From positions 2,019,998-2,083,997 of the forward strand of contig NZ_CP098514.1 in assembly GCF_023703775.1 (NCBI RefSeq): a stretch of 64,000 nucleotides of DNA. The letters are read 5' to 3'. A program made the position numbers and the translations under genes. Source of the stretch: Haloplanus sp. GDY1 (GTDB lineage: Archaea; Halobacteriota; Halobacteria; Halobacteriales; Haloferacaceae). Below are positions 54,887-62,267 of this stretch, piece after piece (positions within the stretch are counted from its first letter, which is position 1; every line of letters begins with the position of its first letter). The notes below the pieces were generated by a model. It was given only the letters and a program-made list of their open reading frames with translations, did no database searches and was not told the origin of the DNA.

Positions 54887-55174
54887 TCACTTAGTCATCG
54901 TCGGCGGTGTACGCGCCGCCACGGCGCTTGATACGTGCGACGACGAGCCGCTGGCGTCCCGTCGGAAGCTCACGGAGAGCCGGAACTCCCCGACGCGTAT
55001 CTTCTTGTACGGACTGTTCCGGAGCGGCTCGCCGTAGTCCGGCGGGTCACGCCACGGCGAGGAGACGATTTCATCGAGCTTGTCGCGTATCCGGTCTTGG
55101 TCGGCGGGAGACAGTCCGTCGAGGTCGTCTTCGGCCGTCGAGGAGAATTCCCACGTCCACTCCCCATCACTCAT
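54887..55174 (-). CDS. RelE/ParE-type toxin with a frameshifted C-terminus
   Basis: A 95-residue protein with the RelE-type fold: WEFSSTAEDDLDGLSPADQDRIRDKLDEI in outline and PYKKIRVGEFRLSVSFRRD. After FRRD the frame degrades to GSSSHVSSAVAA. In the neighbouring frame the same bases read QRLVVARIKRRGGAY, the normal end of the family, with a stop at 54891. A single deleted base after GAC restores it. The toxin is probably inactive. It overlaps the RHH antitoxin gene by 8 bases. Confidence 0.8.
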   Translation of the reverse strand: MSDGEWTWEFSSTAEDDLDGLSPADQDRIRDKLDEIVSSPWRDPPDYGEPLRNSPYKKIRVGEFRLSVSFRRDASGSSSHVSSAVAARTPPTMTK

Positions 55175-55445
55175 CCGTGCCGAACCGCTCGCGGGCTTCC
55201 TCGGCGCTCGTCGTTCGTCCCTCGCGGATGTCTTCCTCGGCTTCGAGCAGGGCGACGAGTTCGTCGCGGTCGAACGTCGGGAACTCGACGGCGTCCCGAA
55301 GCGTGTACCGGATGAACTCGCTTCGGCTGTTGAACCCGCGCCCTTGCCACGTATCGTCTATCCGTTCGAGGAACGACTCGGTGACCTTGAAGTTCACCGT
55401 GACGATGTCGTCCCCGCCGTCGTCGTTTGTGGCCGCTTCGGACAT
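55167..55445 (-). CDS. Ribbon-helix-helix antitoxin
   Basis: A 92-residue protein with a central ribbon-helix-helix: VTVNFKVTESFLERIDDTWQGRGFNSRSEFIRYTLRDAVE in outline. It overlaps the RelE-type gene and precedes it, the usual order of antitoxin then toxin. RHH antitoxins repress their own promoter and neutralise the toxin. The ATG at 55445 (MSEAATNDDGGDD) is preferred over an upstream extension. Confidence 0.82.
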   Translation of the reverse strand: MSEAATNDDGGDDIVTVNFKVTESFLERIDDTWQGRGFNSRSEFIRYTLRDAVEFPTFDRDELVALLEAEEDIREGRTTSAEEARERFGTDE

Positions 55446-55502
55446 ACAGTCGTAATACGTTGGTCTTACCAATAGCGTTTCGCCGGAACCTCGCGTACCG
55501 CG

Positions 55503-55815
55503 TAACCGACGTGGATAGCCGCATCGAGGGGGTGTTCTATCACATTCTTGACTACGTTTCATCCCTCTCTCCGTGAGCGTGGATTAGCGAAATCCGGGGT
55601 GTCGCTCGAGGGGACGCGCCCCCCGATCGATTTCTGGTCTATCCCGGCGCTGTCTGTGAATTAGTTTGTGTCCTGACAGTTCAGCGAATCGCGTTACGGC
55701 GAAGGATGCCCCGTTTAGCGAGAGAAGCGAATCTTGAACGGATTTTATCCAGACGAGTGTAGTCAGAAAAGTGCCCTCACAAGGAGTCTATGGCGGAAAG
55801 AGCCTAGGCCGGGAT
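55503..55815. repeat. Repeat C: ~310-base flank copy adjoining intact tRNA-Thr
   Basis: This is the partner of repeat A. Its last 15 bases are the 3' end of the tRNA-Thr gene. TTAGCGA-type motifs lie at 55584, 55681 (TCAGCGA variant) and 55715, with spacing of 97 and 34 bases compared with 98 and 34 in copy A. The region between copies A and C carries the toxin pairs, the SWIM gene and small membrane proteins, but no integrase. Confidence 0.8.
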
Positions 55816-55872
55816 TTGAACCCGGGGTCTCGTCCTTACCAAGGACGCGCTTTACCGCTAAGCTACCCAGGC
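55801..55872 (-). tRNA. tRNA-Thr (GGT)
   Basis: On the minus strand the 72-base gene begins GCCTGGG and ends CCTAGGC plus T. The anticodon stem-loop is CGTCC TTGGTAA GGACG, giving anticodon GGT. The T arm CCGGG TTCAAAT CCCGG is intact. No intron is seen. It is the integration target at the edge of the accessory island. Confidence 0.95.
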
Positions 55873-55915
55873 ACGCGTACACCGGTTGGCCGGAGCCGTC
55901 TTTAGGCGTTTCGAT

Positions 55916-56569
55916 TTACGGGTCGGCGGGCGGGGCGGCGTCGCCGCCGGCGAGGGCGAGCACTCGGTCGGCCGTGGCGTCGGGGAGCGCGGCGTCGGGC
56001 GGGGGAAGGTCGCCGTCGAACTCGCGGGCGAGGTCCGCGGCGTATTCGAGGAGGTCGTCCCCGGGCGAGACGCCGGCGGCGGTCGTGCCGGCGGCGACGG
56101 CGAGGGCGAACACGTCGGCTTCGAGGTTGCGGTCGAGGGCGGGACCGTCGGCCCCCGCCGCGCGGCGACGCGTCTGATCCCGGCCGAACGCGCGAACCAC
56201 CTCGACGGCGCGCTCGGCGGTTTCGGTCCGTGCGAGCAGGTAGAAGCCACGGGAGACGAGGACGTCCGCCGCGAGGATGTCGAGGTCGGCCCGCCGGCCG
56301 GCCTCGTCGTCGTCGAGCCAGGGTTCGGTGTGGGCGAGCGAGCGCGTGAGCCGCAACCCCTCGTAGATGAGCTGGACGCCGGCACCGCGTTCGGCGACGT
56401 GTTCGGCGTCCACGGTCGCATCGAGGGCGTGGGCGCTCACCATCGTCAGGACGCTGGGGGTCATCGACGCGTCCGCGAGGCGGTCCCGAAGCGCCTCGCC
56501 GAGCCGTTCGGGCTCGATGTCGGCGAGCGCGTCGCGGGCGGCACGCCGGGCCCGTACGGCGTCGTCCAT
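55916..56569 (-). CDS. Haloarchaeal protein resembling a prenyl synthase small subunit (DUF7114-like)
   Basis: A 217-residue helical protein. The segments VQLIYEGLRLTRSLAHTEPW and LAADVLVSRGFYLLARTETAERAVE resemble the small, non-catalytic partner of heptaprenyl-type diphosphate synthases; no DDxxD catalytic motif is seen. The role is unknown. The ATG gives MDDAVRARRAARDALADI. Confidence 0.6.
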   Translation of the reverse strand: MDDAVRARRAARDALADIEPERLGEALRDRLADASMTPSVLTMVSAHALDATVDAEHVAERGAGVQLIYEGLRLTRSLAHTEPWLDDDEAGRRADLDILAADVLVSRGFYLLARTETAERAVEVVRAFGRDQTRRRAAGADGPALDRNLEADVFALAVAAGTTAAGVSPGDDLLEYAADLAREFDGDLPPPDAALPDATADRVLALAGGDAAPPADP

Positions 56570-56696
56570 TGCCGTACGGTTGCGGTGCGATGGCCAAAGA
56601 CCTTTGGAAACGGCCGGCCGCGGGCGGGGAGTCGGGGGTGTGAGCCCCGCCTCGGCGGACGAGTCGTCGGGAGCGTGCCCCGGACGGGACGGACGC

Positions 56697-57554
56697 CTAC
56701 AGGTAGAGCGGGTCGGGCGACGGCGGCATCGACCGCTTGTGCGCGCTCGTCTCGTAGAGGTCGACCACGCGGTCGACCTGCTCGGGGGTCACGTCGAGGT
56801 GACGGACGGTCGCGGCCCGGGAGAGCGGGCCGTCGACGTGGAGCGCGAGGATGGCGTCCAGCGTGTCGTACCCGAGGCCCATCTCCGCCTCGTCGGTCTG
56901 TCCCGTCCACATCTCCGCCGAGGGCGTCTTGGTCACGAGGTCGTCGTCGACGCCGACGTGGGCGGCGAGCTGCCGCACCTGCTGTTTGTAGAGGTTGCCG
57001 ATGGGGTGGCAGTCGACCGCACCGTCGCCGTACTTGGTGAAGTAGCCGGTGAGCGCCTCGCTCCGGTTGCCCGTCCCGAGGACGATCCGGTTCTCGGCGT
57101 TGGCGACGAAGTAATCGAGGACCGCACGGATACGCACCCGAACGTTGCCGGCGGCGGTGCGGAGCGGGTCGGTATCGACCCGCTCGGCGGTCGCCTCGCC
57201 GGGGAACGCCTCGACGAAGGCGTCGTAGATGGGACCGATGTCGATCACGTCGTACTCGACGCCGAGGTCGCGGGCGACGCGTTCGGCGTCGCTCATGTTG
57301 TCGGCGGCGTTCACCTCGCTCGGCATCACGAGCCCGTGGACGCGCTCCGCACCGAGCGCCTCGACGGCGAGGTGGGCGGTCAGCGTGCTGTCGATGCCGC
57401 CGGAGAGGCCGAGCACCGCGCCCTCGGCCCCGGCGCTGTCGACCGTGCGCCGGATGAAGTCCGTGACGTGGTCCCGGACCGCTTCCAGTTCCGCCTCGGA
57501 GAGGCGGAGGTCGAGCGGGGCCGACGCTTCCAGAATGACGGATTCGTCGCTCAT
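56697..57554 (-). CDS. nadE: NAD+ synthetase
   Basis: A 285-residue amidating enzyme. The PP-loop SGGIDSTLTAH is near residue 51, and the nucleotide-binding segments VLGTGNRSEALTGYFTKYGDG and KTPSAEMW follow. It makes NAD+ from deamido-NAD+ using ammonia; no glutaminase domain is attached. An ATG at 57572 would add six residues (MPYEVV). Confidence 0.93.
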   Translation of the reverse strand: MSDESVILEASAPLDLRLSEAELEAVRDHVTDFIRRTVDSAGAEGAVLGLSGGIDSTLTAHLAVEALGAERVHGLVMPSEVNAADNMSDAERVARDLGVEYDVIDIGPIYDAFVEAFPGEATAERVDTDPLRTAAGNVRVRIRAVLDYFVANAENRIVLGTGNRSEALTGYFTKYGDGAVDCHPIGNLYKQQVRQLAAHVGVDDDLVTKTPSAEMWTGQTDEAEMGLGYDTLDAILALHVDGPLSRAATVRHLDVTPEQVDRVVDLYETSAHKRSMPPSPDPLYL

Positions 57555-57653
57555 CACCACCTCGTACGGCATCCGGTTTGAAATACTCTCCCGTTGAGGG
57601 GACGCGGTGGACGCGCGTTCGTGCGACGGCCCCCAAACCGACGGGACCGACAA

Positions 57654-57935
57654 TTACTCCACGTCGAGTTCGGTGTCGTCGACGGCGCCGGCCGTCCCGC
57701 TCGCGGCGTCCCGGCGCTCGCCCGCCGAGCCCTCGGCCCCGGCACCGGCCGCCGTCTCGGCGCCCTCGCGGATCCGCAGCACGCGGCGATACGGGAAGAA
57801 GTCCCGGCCGTCGGCGTGGGTGACCCAGACCCCCGAGTCGTAGAACTCGACCGAATCGGCCCGAATCGACGCCTCGCCGAAGTCGGCGCTCGCCTCGTCG
57901 GTCAGGAACACCTCGAAGGACTGTGTGTCGGTCAT
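57654..57935 (-). CDS. Small haloarchaeal beta-rich protein
   Basis: A 93-residue acidic protein with an N-terminal strand-rich half (FEVFLTDEASADFGEASIRADSVEFYDSGVWVTHADGRDFFPYRRVLRI in outline) and a Gly/Ala/Glu-rich tail. No known family. It lies 99 bases from nadE on the same strand. Confidence 0.55.
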   Translation of the reverse strand: MTDTQSFEVFLTDEASADFGEASIRADSVEFYDSGVWVTHADGRDFFPYRRVLRIREGAETAAGAGAEGSAGERRDAASGTAGAVDDTELDVE

Positions 57936-58078
57936 GTCAAGTCCCGGCTACGACCCGTGACGGCATAAGCGTTCGTTCCGCGAAACGCTACGTTGAAGTG
58001 GGACGGCGTGGAAGCCGGTGACACGAGCGCCGTCGGTCCCGTGAGTTCGGCGAGGGGGACCGCGGGGCGAGCCGAGGA

Positions 58079-58149
58079 GCGCCGTTGGTCCAGTGGTAGG
58101 ACAGTGGCTTCCCAAGCCACTAGCCCGGGTTCAATTCCCGGACGGCGCA
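58079..58149 (+). tRNA. tRNA-Gly (CCC)
   Basis: The 71-base gene starts GCGCCGT and ends ACGGCGC plus A. The anticodon stem-loop is GTGGC TTCCCAA GCCAC, with anticodon CCC. The T arm is CCGGG TTCAATT CCCGG. No intron is seen. Confidence 0.95.
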
Positions 58150-58280
58150 TGTTCCGAACGGAGTGAGGGGGATCGCCGGACGGCACGCGGCGCCCGCTTG
58201 CGTCGCCCGGTCACGCCGTCGCTCGACCGCCGCCGCCGAACACGCCACCGTTTATGTGTCGAGCGTTGCGACCACCCGAC

Positions 58281-59384
58281 GTGTTCGCCCTCCAGTCCAC
58301 CGCACCCTCGCTGGCACCGCCCGTGGCGATGCTCGTCGTCTTCGCCCTCCTGGGCGCCGTCGTCGGCGCCGTCGGGAGCGCCGTGGCCCGCCGCCTGTCG
58401 AACCCAGTCGCCAAGTACCGCGTCCTCTACGCCGGCGTCCTGTTGCCCTTCGCGCTGCTCGCGTACGGCGTCCTCGCTCTCCTGGGGTTCGGCGGGGCCG
58501 TCGCCGCGACGGCGCTCGGCGGAACCGACGGGGTGGCCGCCACACTCCTCGCGGACTTCGTCGGCCTCCTCGGGGCGGGGCTCGTCGGACTGGCCGCCTA
58601 CGCGCCGACGGTTCGTGGCGTGCGGGCCGTCCGCGACATCGACCTGTCGACCGGGCGGGCGCTCGCCCGGATGGCGCGCTACGTCGTCGGCCTGAGCGCC
58701 GTCGTCGCCGTCGTCATCGCCCCACTCCGGCTCACGGGCACCGCGTCGCCGCTCGGACTGGCCGGCGTCTTCGTCCTCGTCGTCGCGGCGACGCTCGTCG
58801 GATCGCCGTGGATCGTCGCCGCGGTTCGGTCGACGGCGACGCCGACGGGGGCGACCCGCGAGCGCGTCGACGCCCTCCGCGAGCGGGCGGGACTCGACGT
58901 GCGGGACGTGCGGGTGCTCGACACCGACGACGAGGAGACGGCGACGGTCCACGTCCGCGGTCCGCCCGGCTATCGGCGGCTGTTCGTCACGACGACGTTC
59001 CTGGATCGCTTCGACGACGACACCGCCGCGGCGCTGCTGGCGGTGGAAGCCGGCCGGATCGAGGCCCACGTCCTCCCCGCGCGGGCGGGGAGCGTCGTCG
59101 CCGCCGCCGTCCCCCTCGTCGCGTCGGTCGCCGGACGGGGGCCGCGCTGGGTGCTGCTCGGCGCGGCGTTCGTCGCACTCGGCGTCGGCTTCGGGCTCTG
59201 CCGGCGGGGGGTGCGTGCGGCCGACGACCACGCCGCCGCGCGGGTCGGTGCCGACGCCGTCGCGGACGCGCTCGAACGCTACGCCGACGTCCACGGGATG
59301 GAGCCGACCCGGCGGCGCGTCCCGAACCCGCTCTCGATCAACGTCGCGCTCGGCGACCGGATCGACCGCCTGCGCGAGCGGTAG
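58281..59384 (+). CDS. M48-like membrane protein with a degenerate protease site
   Basis: A 367-residue protein with several hydrophobic segments and the HtpX/Ste24-like layout (strand-rich module VTTTFLDRFDDDTAAALLAVE). Where active M48 proteases have HExxH the sequence reads VEAGRIEAH: the first histidine and the glutamate arrangement are lost. The downstream (E/D)xxAD segment is weakly kept (ADDHAAARVGAD). It is probably a pseudo-protease. The GTG at 58281 fits a tttatg element 30 bases upstream; ATG 58254 is the alternative. Confidence 0.7.
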   Translation: MFALQSTAPSLAPPVAMLVVFALLGAVVGAVGSAVARRLSNPVAKYRVLYAGVLLPFALLAYGVLALLGFGGAVAATALGGTDGVAATLLADFVGLLGAGLVGLAAYAPTVRGVRAVRDIDLSTGRALARMARYVVGLSAVVAVVIAPLRLTGTASPLGLAGVFVLVVAATLVGSPWIVAAVRSTATPTGATRERVDALRERAGLDVRDVRVLDTDDEETATVHVRGPPGYRRLFVTTTFLDRFDDDTAAALLAVEAGRIEAHVLPARAGSVVAAAVPLVASVAGRGPRWVLLGAAFVALGVGFGLCRRGVRAADDHAAARVGADAVADALERYADVHGMEPTRRRVPNPLSINVALGDRIDRLRER

Positions 59385-60092
59385 CTACGGCCCCGCGTCG
59401 TCGACGGCGGCCCGCAGTCGCCCGGTCGCGTCGGCGTCGTACCGGAGCACCCGCCGCCACCACGGCCCCTTCCCGGAGTCGGCCGAGAGGTCGGTGACGA
59501 GCGGCCCGGCCGTGGCGCCCGCCTCGGGGTCGCTGAGGGGCACCGCCCGCTCGAACAGGCGGGAGTCGTCGCCGCCGGCCACCAGCACCTTCGCGTCGAA
59601 GTCGGCGCGCTTGCAGTGGGCGTTGCTGGCGAAGCGCTCGCGCTCGGCCGGCGGCAGGTCACGGTACGTCTCGCCCGTCACCGCGCGCTCGACGCGGAAC
59701 TCGCCGATCAGGTAGGCGCCCCACTCCGGCGGGAGGTCGGGCGCCGCCTCGGGGTCGCCACGCAGCGAGAGCGTCGCGTAGAAAAAGAGCGAGTCGCCGG
59801 GGGCGAGCGCGGAGAGCGGGCCGGCCTTCACGCCGTGTTCGTCGCCGTAGGTGTAGGCCGTCGAGCCGTAGATCCCCGCGAACTCCGGGTCGAGGTGGAC
59901 GCGCCGGTCGGCGACGTCCGAGACGTCCACGCCGAGCGGGACGGCGAGGTCGCCGTAGGTCGGCACCGGCTCGGCGGTCGGCTCCCGCTCGGGGATGGGG
60001 ACGTACGCGAACCGGCGGTCGGGGAGGACGGGACCGCGAAAGCCCGGGAGGGTGGTGTTGGCGCCGACGTTGATGGCGACGGCGCGGGCCAT
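59385..60092 (-). CDS. Nmad3-domain protein (nucleotide-modification-associated)
   Basis: A 235-residue protein with the Nmad3-type start AVAINVGANTTLPGFRGPVLPD and a later KRADFDAKVLVAGG. Nmad3 domains are linked to nucleotide modification in mobile elements, so the substrate may be a modified nucleotide. Its catalytic chemistry is not established. The start at 60092 abuts the stop of the sugar dehydrogenase gene at 60093. Confidence 0.75.
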   Translation of the reverse strand: MARAVAINVGANTTLPGFRGPVLPDRRFAYVPIPEREPTAEPVPTYGDLAVPLGVDVSDVADRRVHLDPEFAGIYGSTAYTYGDEHGVKAGPLSALAPGDSLFFYATLSLRGDPEAAPDLPPEWGAYLIGEFRVERAVTGETYRDLPPAERERFASNAHCKRADFDAKVLVAGGDDSRLFERAVPLSDPEAGATAGPLVTDLSADSGKGPWWRRVLRYDADATGRLRAAVDDAGP

Positions 60093-61232
60093 TCAGGCGG
60101 GGACGAACCGGAGGACGCGGTCGTCGCTCGCGACGGGCGATCCCCGGCCGTCGCGGTTGCTCGTCGTCGCGTGGAGGTGGCCCTCGGGGCCGGTGAACAC
60201 GGTGCGGATCCGGCCGAACTCGCCGCCGAACAGGCGGTCCTCGGCGACGACGTCGGGGTCGTCACCGCCGTCGAGTCGAACCCGGTGGACGTGTTCGGCC
60301 TTGAGCGTCCCGAAGAGGAAGTCGCCGCGCCACGCCTCGATCGGGCCGTCGTAAACGGTCGCGCTGGCGGGGGCGATGGTCGGCGAGTAACTCGTGACGG
60401 GATCGGTGAAGCGGTCGTCGTCGCTCGGCCCCGTCACCTCGGGCCACCCGTAGTGGGCCCCCGCGCGGAGGACGTTGATCTCGTCCCCGACGTCGGGGCC
60501 GTGTTCGGTGCTGTAGATCTCCCCACGCCGGACGGTGAGCCCCTGCGGGTTGCGGTGCCCGTAACTGAAGACGGGGGAGTCGAAGGGGTTGTCCGGGTGC
60601 GGGTCGCCGTCGAGGGTGATCCGCAGCACCGATCCCGCGAGGACGTCGGGATCCTTCGCCAGGGCGCCGTCGGCGGCGTCGCCACAGGTCATGTAGAGGG
60701 CGTCGTCGTGGACGAGCAATCGACCGCCGTCGTGGATGAACGACCCCGGAATCCCCTCGATCAGGGGCTCCCCCGCCCAGTCGTCGTCGAGGTCGTGACG
60801 CACCAGTCGGTTCGCCGTCCCGCCGTCCGCGGGTTCGTAGGTCTGGTGGGTGTAGGCGTACGGCTGGTCGGGGTGGAAGGCCAGGCCGAGCAGACCGCCC
60901 TCGCCCGCGGCCTTCACCGGGACGTCCTCGACCACGGGTTCGACCGCCCCGTCAACGAGGCGGACGATCCGTCCCGGCCGCTCGGTGAGATAGAGGGTGC
61001 CGTCGCGGAACGCGGTCCCCCACGGCACTTCGAGGTCGGTCGCGAGCGTCTCGACGGCGACGTCCGCGTCCCCGGACGGGGCGTCGTCGCTAGCGTCGCC
61101 GTCGGTGGTAGCGGTGGCGGTGGCGGTAGCGGTAGCGGTAGGTGACGCGCCGTCCGAATCACGCGGCCGGCTCCCACACCCGCCGAGCGCCGCCGCTGCG
61201 CCGAGGGTCGCCAGATAGCGTCGTCGGTCCAT
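60093..61232 (-). CDS. PQQ-type soluble sugar dehydrogenase lipoprotein
   Basis: A 379-residue secreted protein. The N-terminus has a basic MDRRRYLATLG signal and lipobox LGGC. The mature domain is a six-blade propeller of the glucose/sorbosone dehydrogenase family (GEGGLLGLAFHPD, YGHRNPQGL, EINVLRAGAHYGWPEV). These enzymes oxidise aldoses with pyrroloquinoline quinone; PQQ supply in this organism is unproven. An alternating Thr/Ala linker, encoded by a hexamer repeat at 61107-61144, follows the signal. Confidence 0.85.
   Translation of the reverse strand: MDRRRYLATLGAAAALGGCGSRPRDSDGASPTATATATATATTDGDASDDAPSGDADVAVETLATDLEVPWGTAFRDGTLYLTERPGRIVRLVDGAVEPVVEDVPVKAAGEGGLLGLAFHPDQPYAYTHQTYEPADGGTANRLVRHDLDDDWAGEPLIEGIPGSFIHDGGRLLVHDDALYMTCGDAADGALAKDPDVLAGSVLRITLDGDPHPDNPFDSPVFSYGHRNPQGLTVRRGEIYSTEHGPDVGDEINVLRAGAHYGWPEVTGPSDDDRFTDPVTSYSPTIAPASATVYDGPIEAWRGDFLFGTLKAEHVHRVRLDGGDDPDVVAEDRLFGGEFGRIRTVFTGPEGHLHATTSNRDGRGSPVASDDRVLRFVPA
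61107..61144. repeat. Hexamer tandem repeat encoding a Thr-Ala linker
   Basis: Units of GCGGTG/GCGGTA run six times and encode the TATATATATT linker of the sugar dehydrogenase lipoprotein. Change in copy number would alter linker length without a frameshift. Confidence 0.7.
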
Positions 61233-61260
61233 ATCCGCCCTGAGGGCGCGAGCCGTAAAA

Positions 61261-62160
61261 CTACGTCGAGGGATCCAGGTCCCGCTCGAACTCGTCGAAG
61301 ACGTCGAGGTCGTCGGGCAGGTCGTAGGCGATGCGGCGGTCCTCCTGTCGGTTCTCGCCACCCGTCTCCAGCGGGTCGGCGCGGTCCCCCCAGCCCGGCT
61401 TGACGCGGACGCTCTTGGCTGGCATGCCGACCGCGATGTGGTGGTCGGGAACGTCGCCCTGCACCACCGCCCGGGCGCCGACGACGGCGTTCTCGCCGAC
61501 ACGGCACCCCGCGCTGACCATCGCGTCGTAGGTGATGCGGGCGTCGTCCTCGATGATCGTGTGGTAGTTGCGGACCTCGGTCTGGTCGACGACGTCGTGG
61601 TCGTGGCTGTAGACGTGGACGCCGTCGGAGAGGGAGACGCGGTCGCCGACGGTCAGTCGCCCCCGGTCGTCGAGGTGGACGTCGTCGTGGACGACCACGT
61701 TGTCGCCGACGGAGATGTTGTGGCCGTAGGTGAAGGAGATGCCCTTGAAAAAGCGGCAGCCGTCGCCACACTCCGCGAAGAGGTGATCGGCGAGCATCGC
61801 CCGGAACCGGAGCGCGAACTCCACGTTGTCGGCCATCGGCGTCGCGTCGAACTGCCGCCAGAGCCACTGGAGGTACTTCGATTCGGTGAATCGCTCCTCG
61901 TCCTTCTCGGCGTAGTACTCGCTTTCGAGCGTGGCGTTACAGGGGTCGTACCCCTGCAGGCGGACGCGTTCCGCGGGCGAGACGTCCCCGCCGTCCTGCC
62001 AGCGCTCGTACGCCTCGCGGTCCCCGAACAGGTCGATCAGCACGTCCTGTACGACGTTGCACGTGTCCTCGTCGGAGGCCAGTCGCTCGTCGACGTGGTC
62101 GATGAACTCCTCGAGGCCGGCGTCGGCCTCGATGGGGAGCGAGACGTGTCGCTTCGTCAT
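61261..62160 (-). CDS. Hexapeptide-repeat acyltransferase
   Basis: A 299-residue enzyme. The N-terminal ~120 residues are helical and not typical of short maltose acetyltransferases. The rest forms a left-handed beta helix (YGHNISVGDNVVVHDDVHLDDRGRLTVGDRVSLSDGVHVYSHDHD in outline, then a late HHIAVGMPAKSVRV). The catalytic His in SHDHD fits a CoA-dependent O-acetyltransferase. The substrate is unknown. Confidence 0.82.
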   Translation of the reverse strand: MTKRHVSLPIEADAGLEEFIDHVDERLASDEDTCNVVQDVLIDLFGDREAYERWQDGGDVSPAERVRLQGYDPCNATLESEYYAEKDEERFTESKYLQWLWRQFDATPMADNVEFALRFRAMLADHLFAECGDGCRFFKGISFTYGHNISVGDNVVVHDDVHLDDRGRLTVGDRVSLSDGVHVYSHDHDVVDQTEVRNYHTIIEDDARITYDAMVSAGCRVGENAVVGARAVVQGDVPDHHIAVGMPAKSVRVKPGWGDRADPLETGGENRQEDRRIAYDLPDDLDVFDEFERDLDPST

Positions 62161-62267
62161 TGCAGGCGTGATAAGACGGGGGTTCCCAAAGGGGTTCGGG
62201 TGTGCGTGCCGGGCGGGAAACTGGGCGGGCGGAGGCGAGGAGACGGAGCGGTGCGAACCGGTGACGG

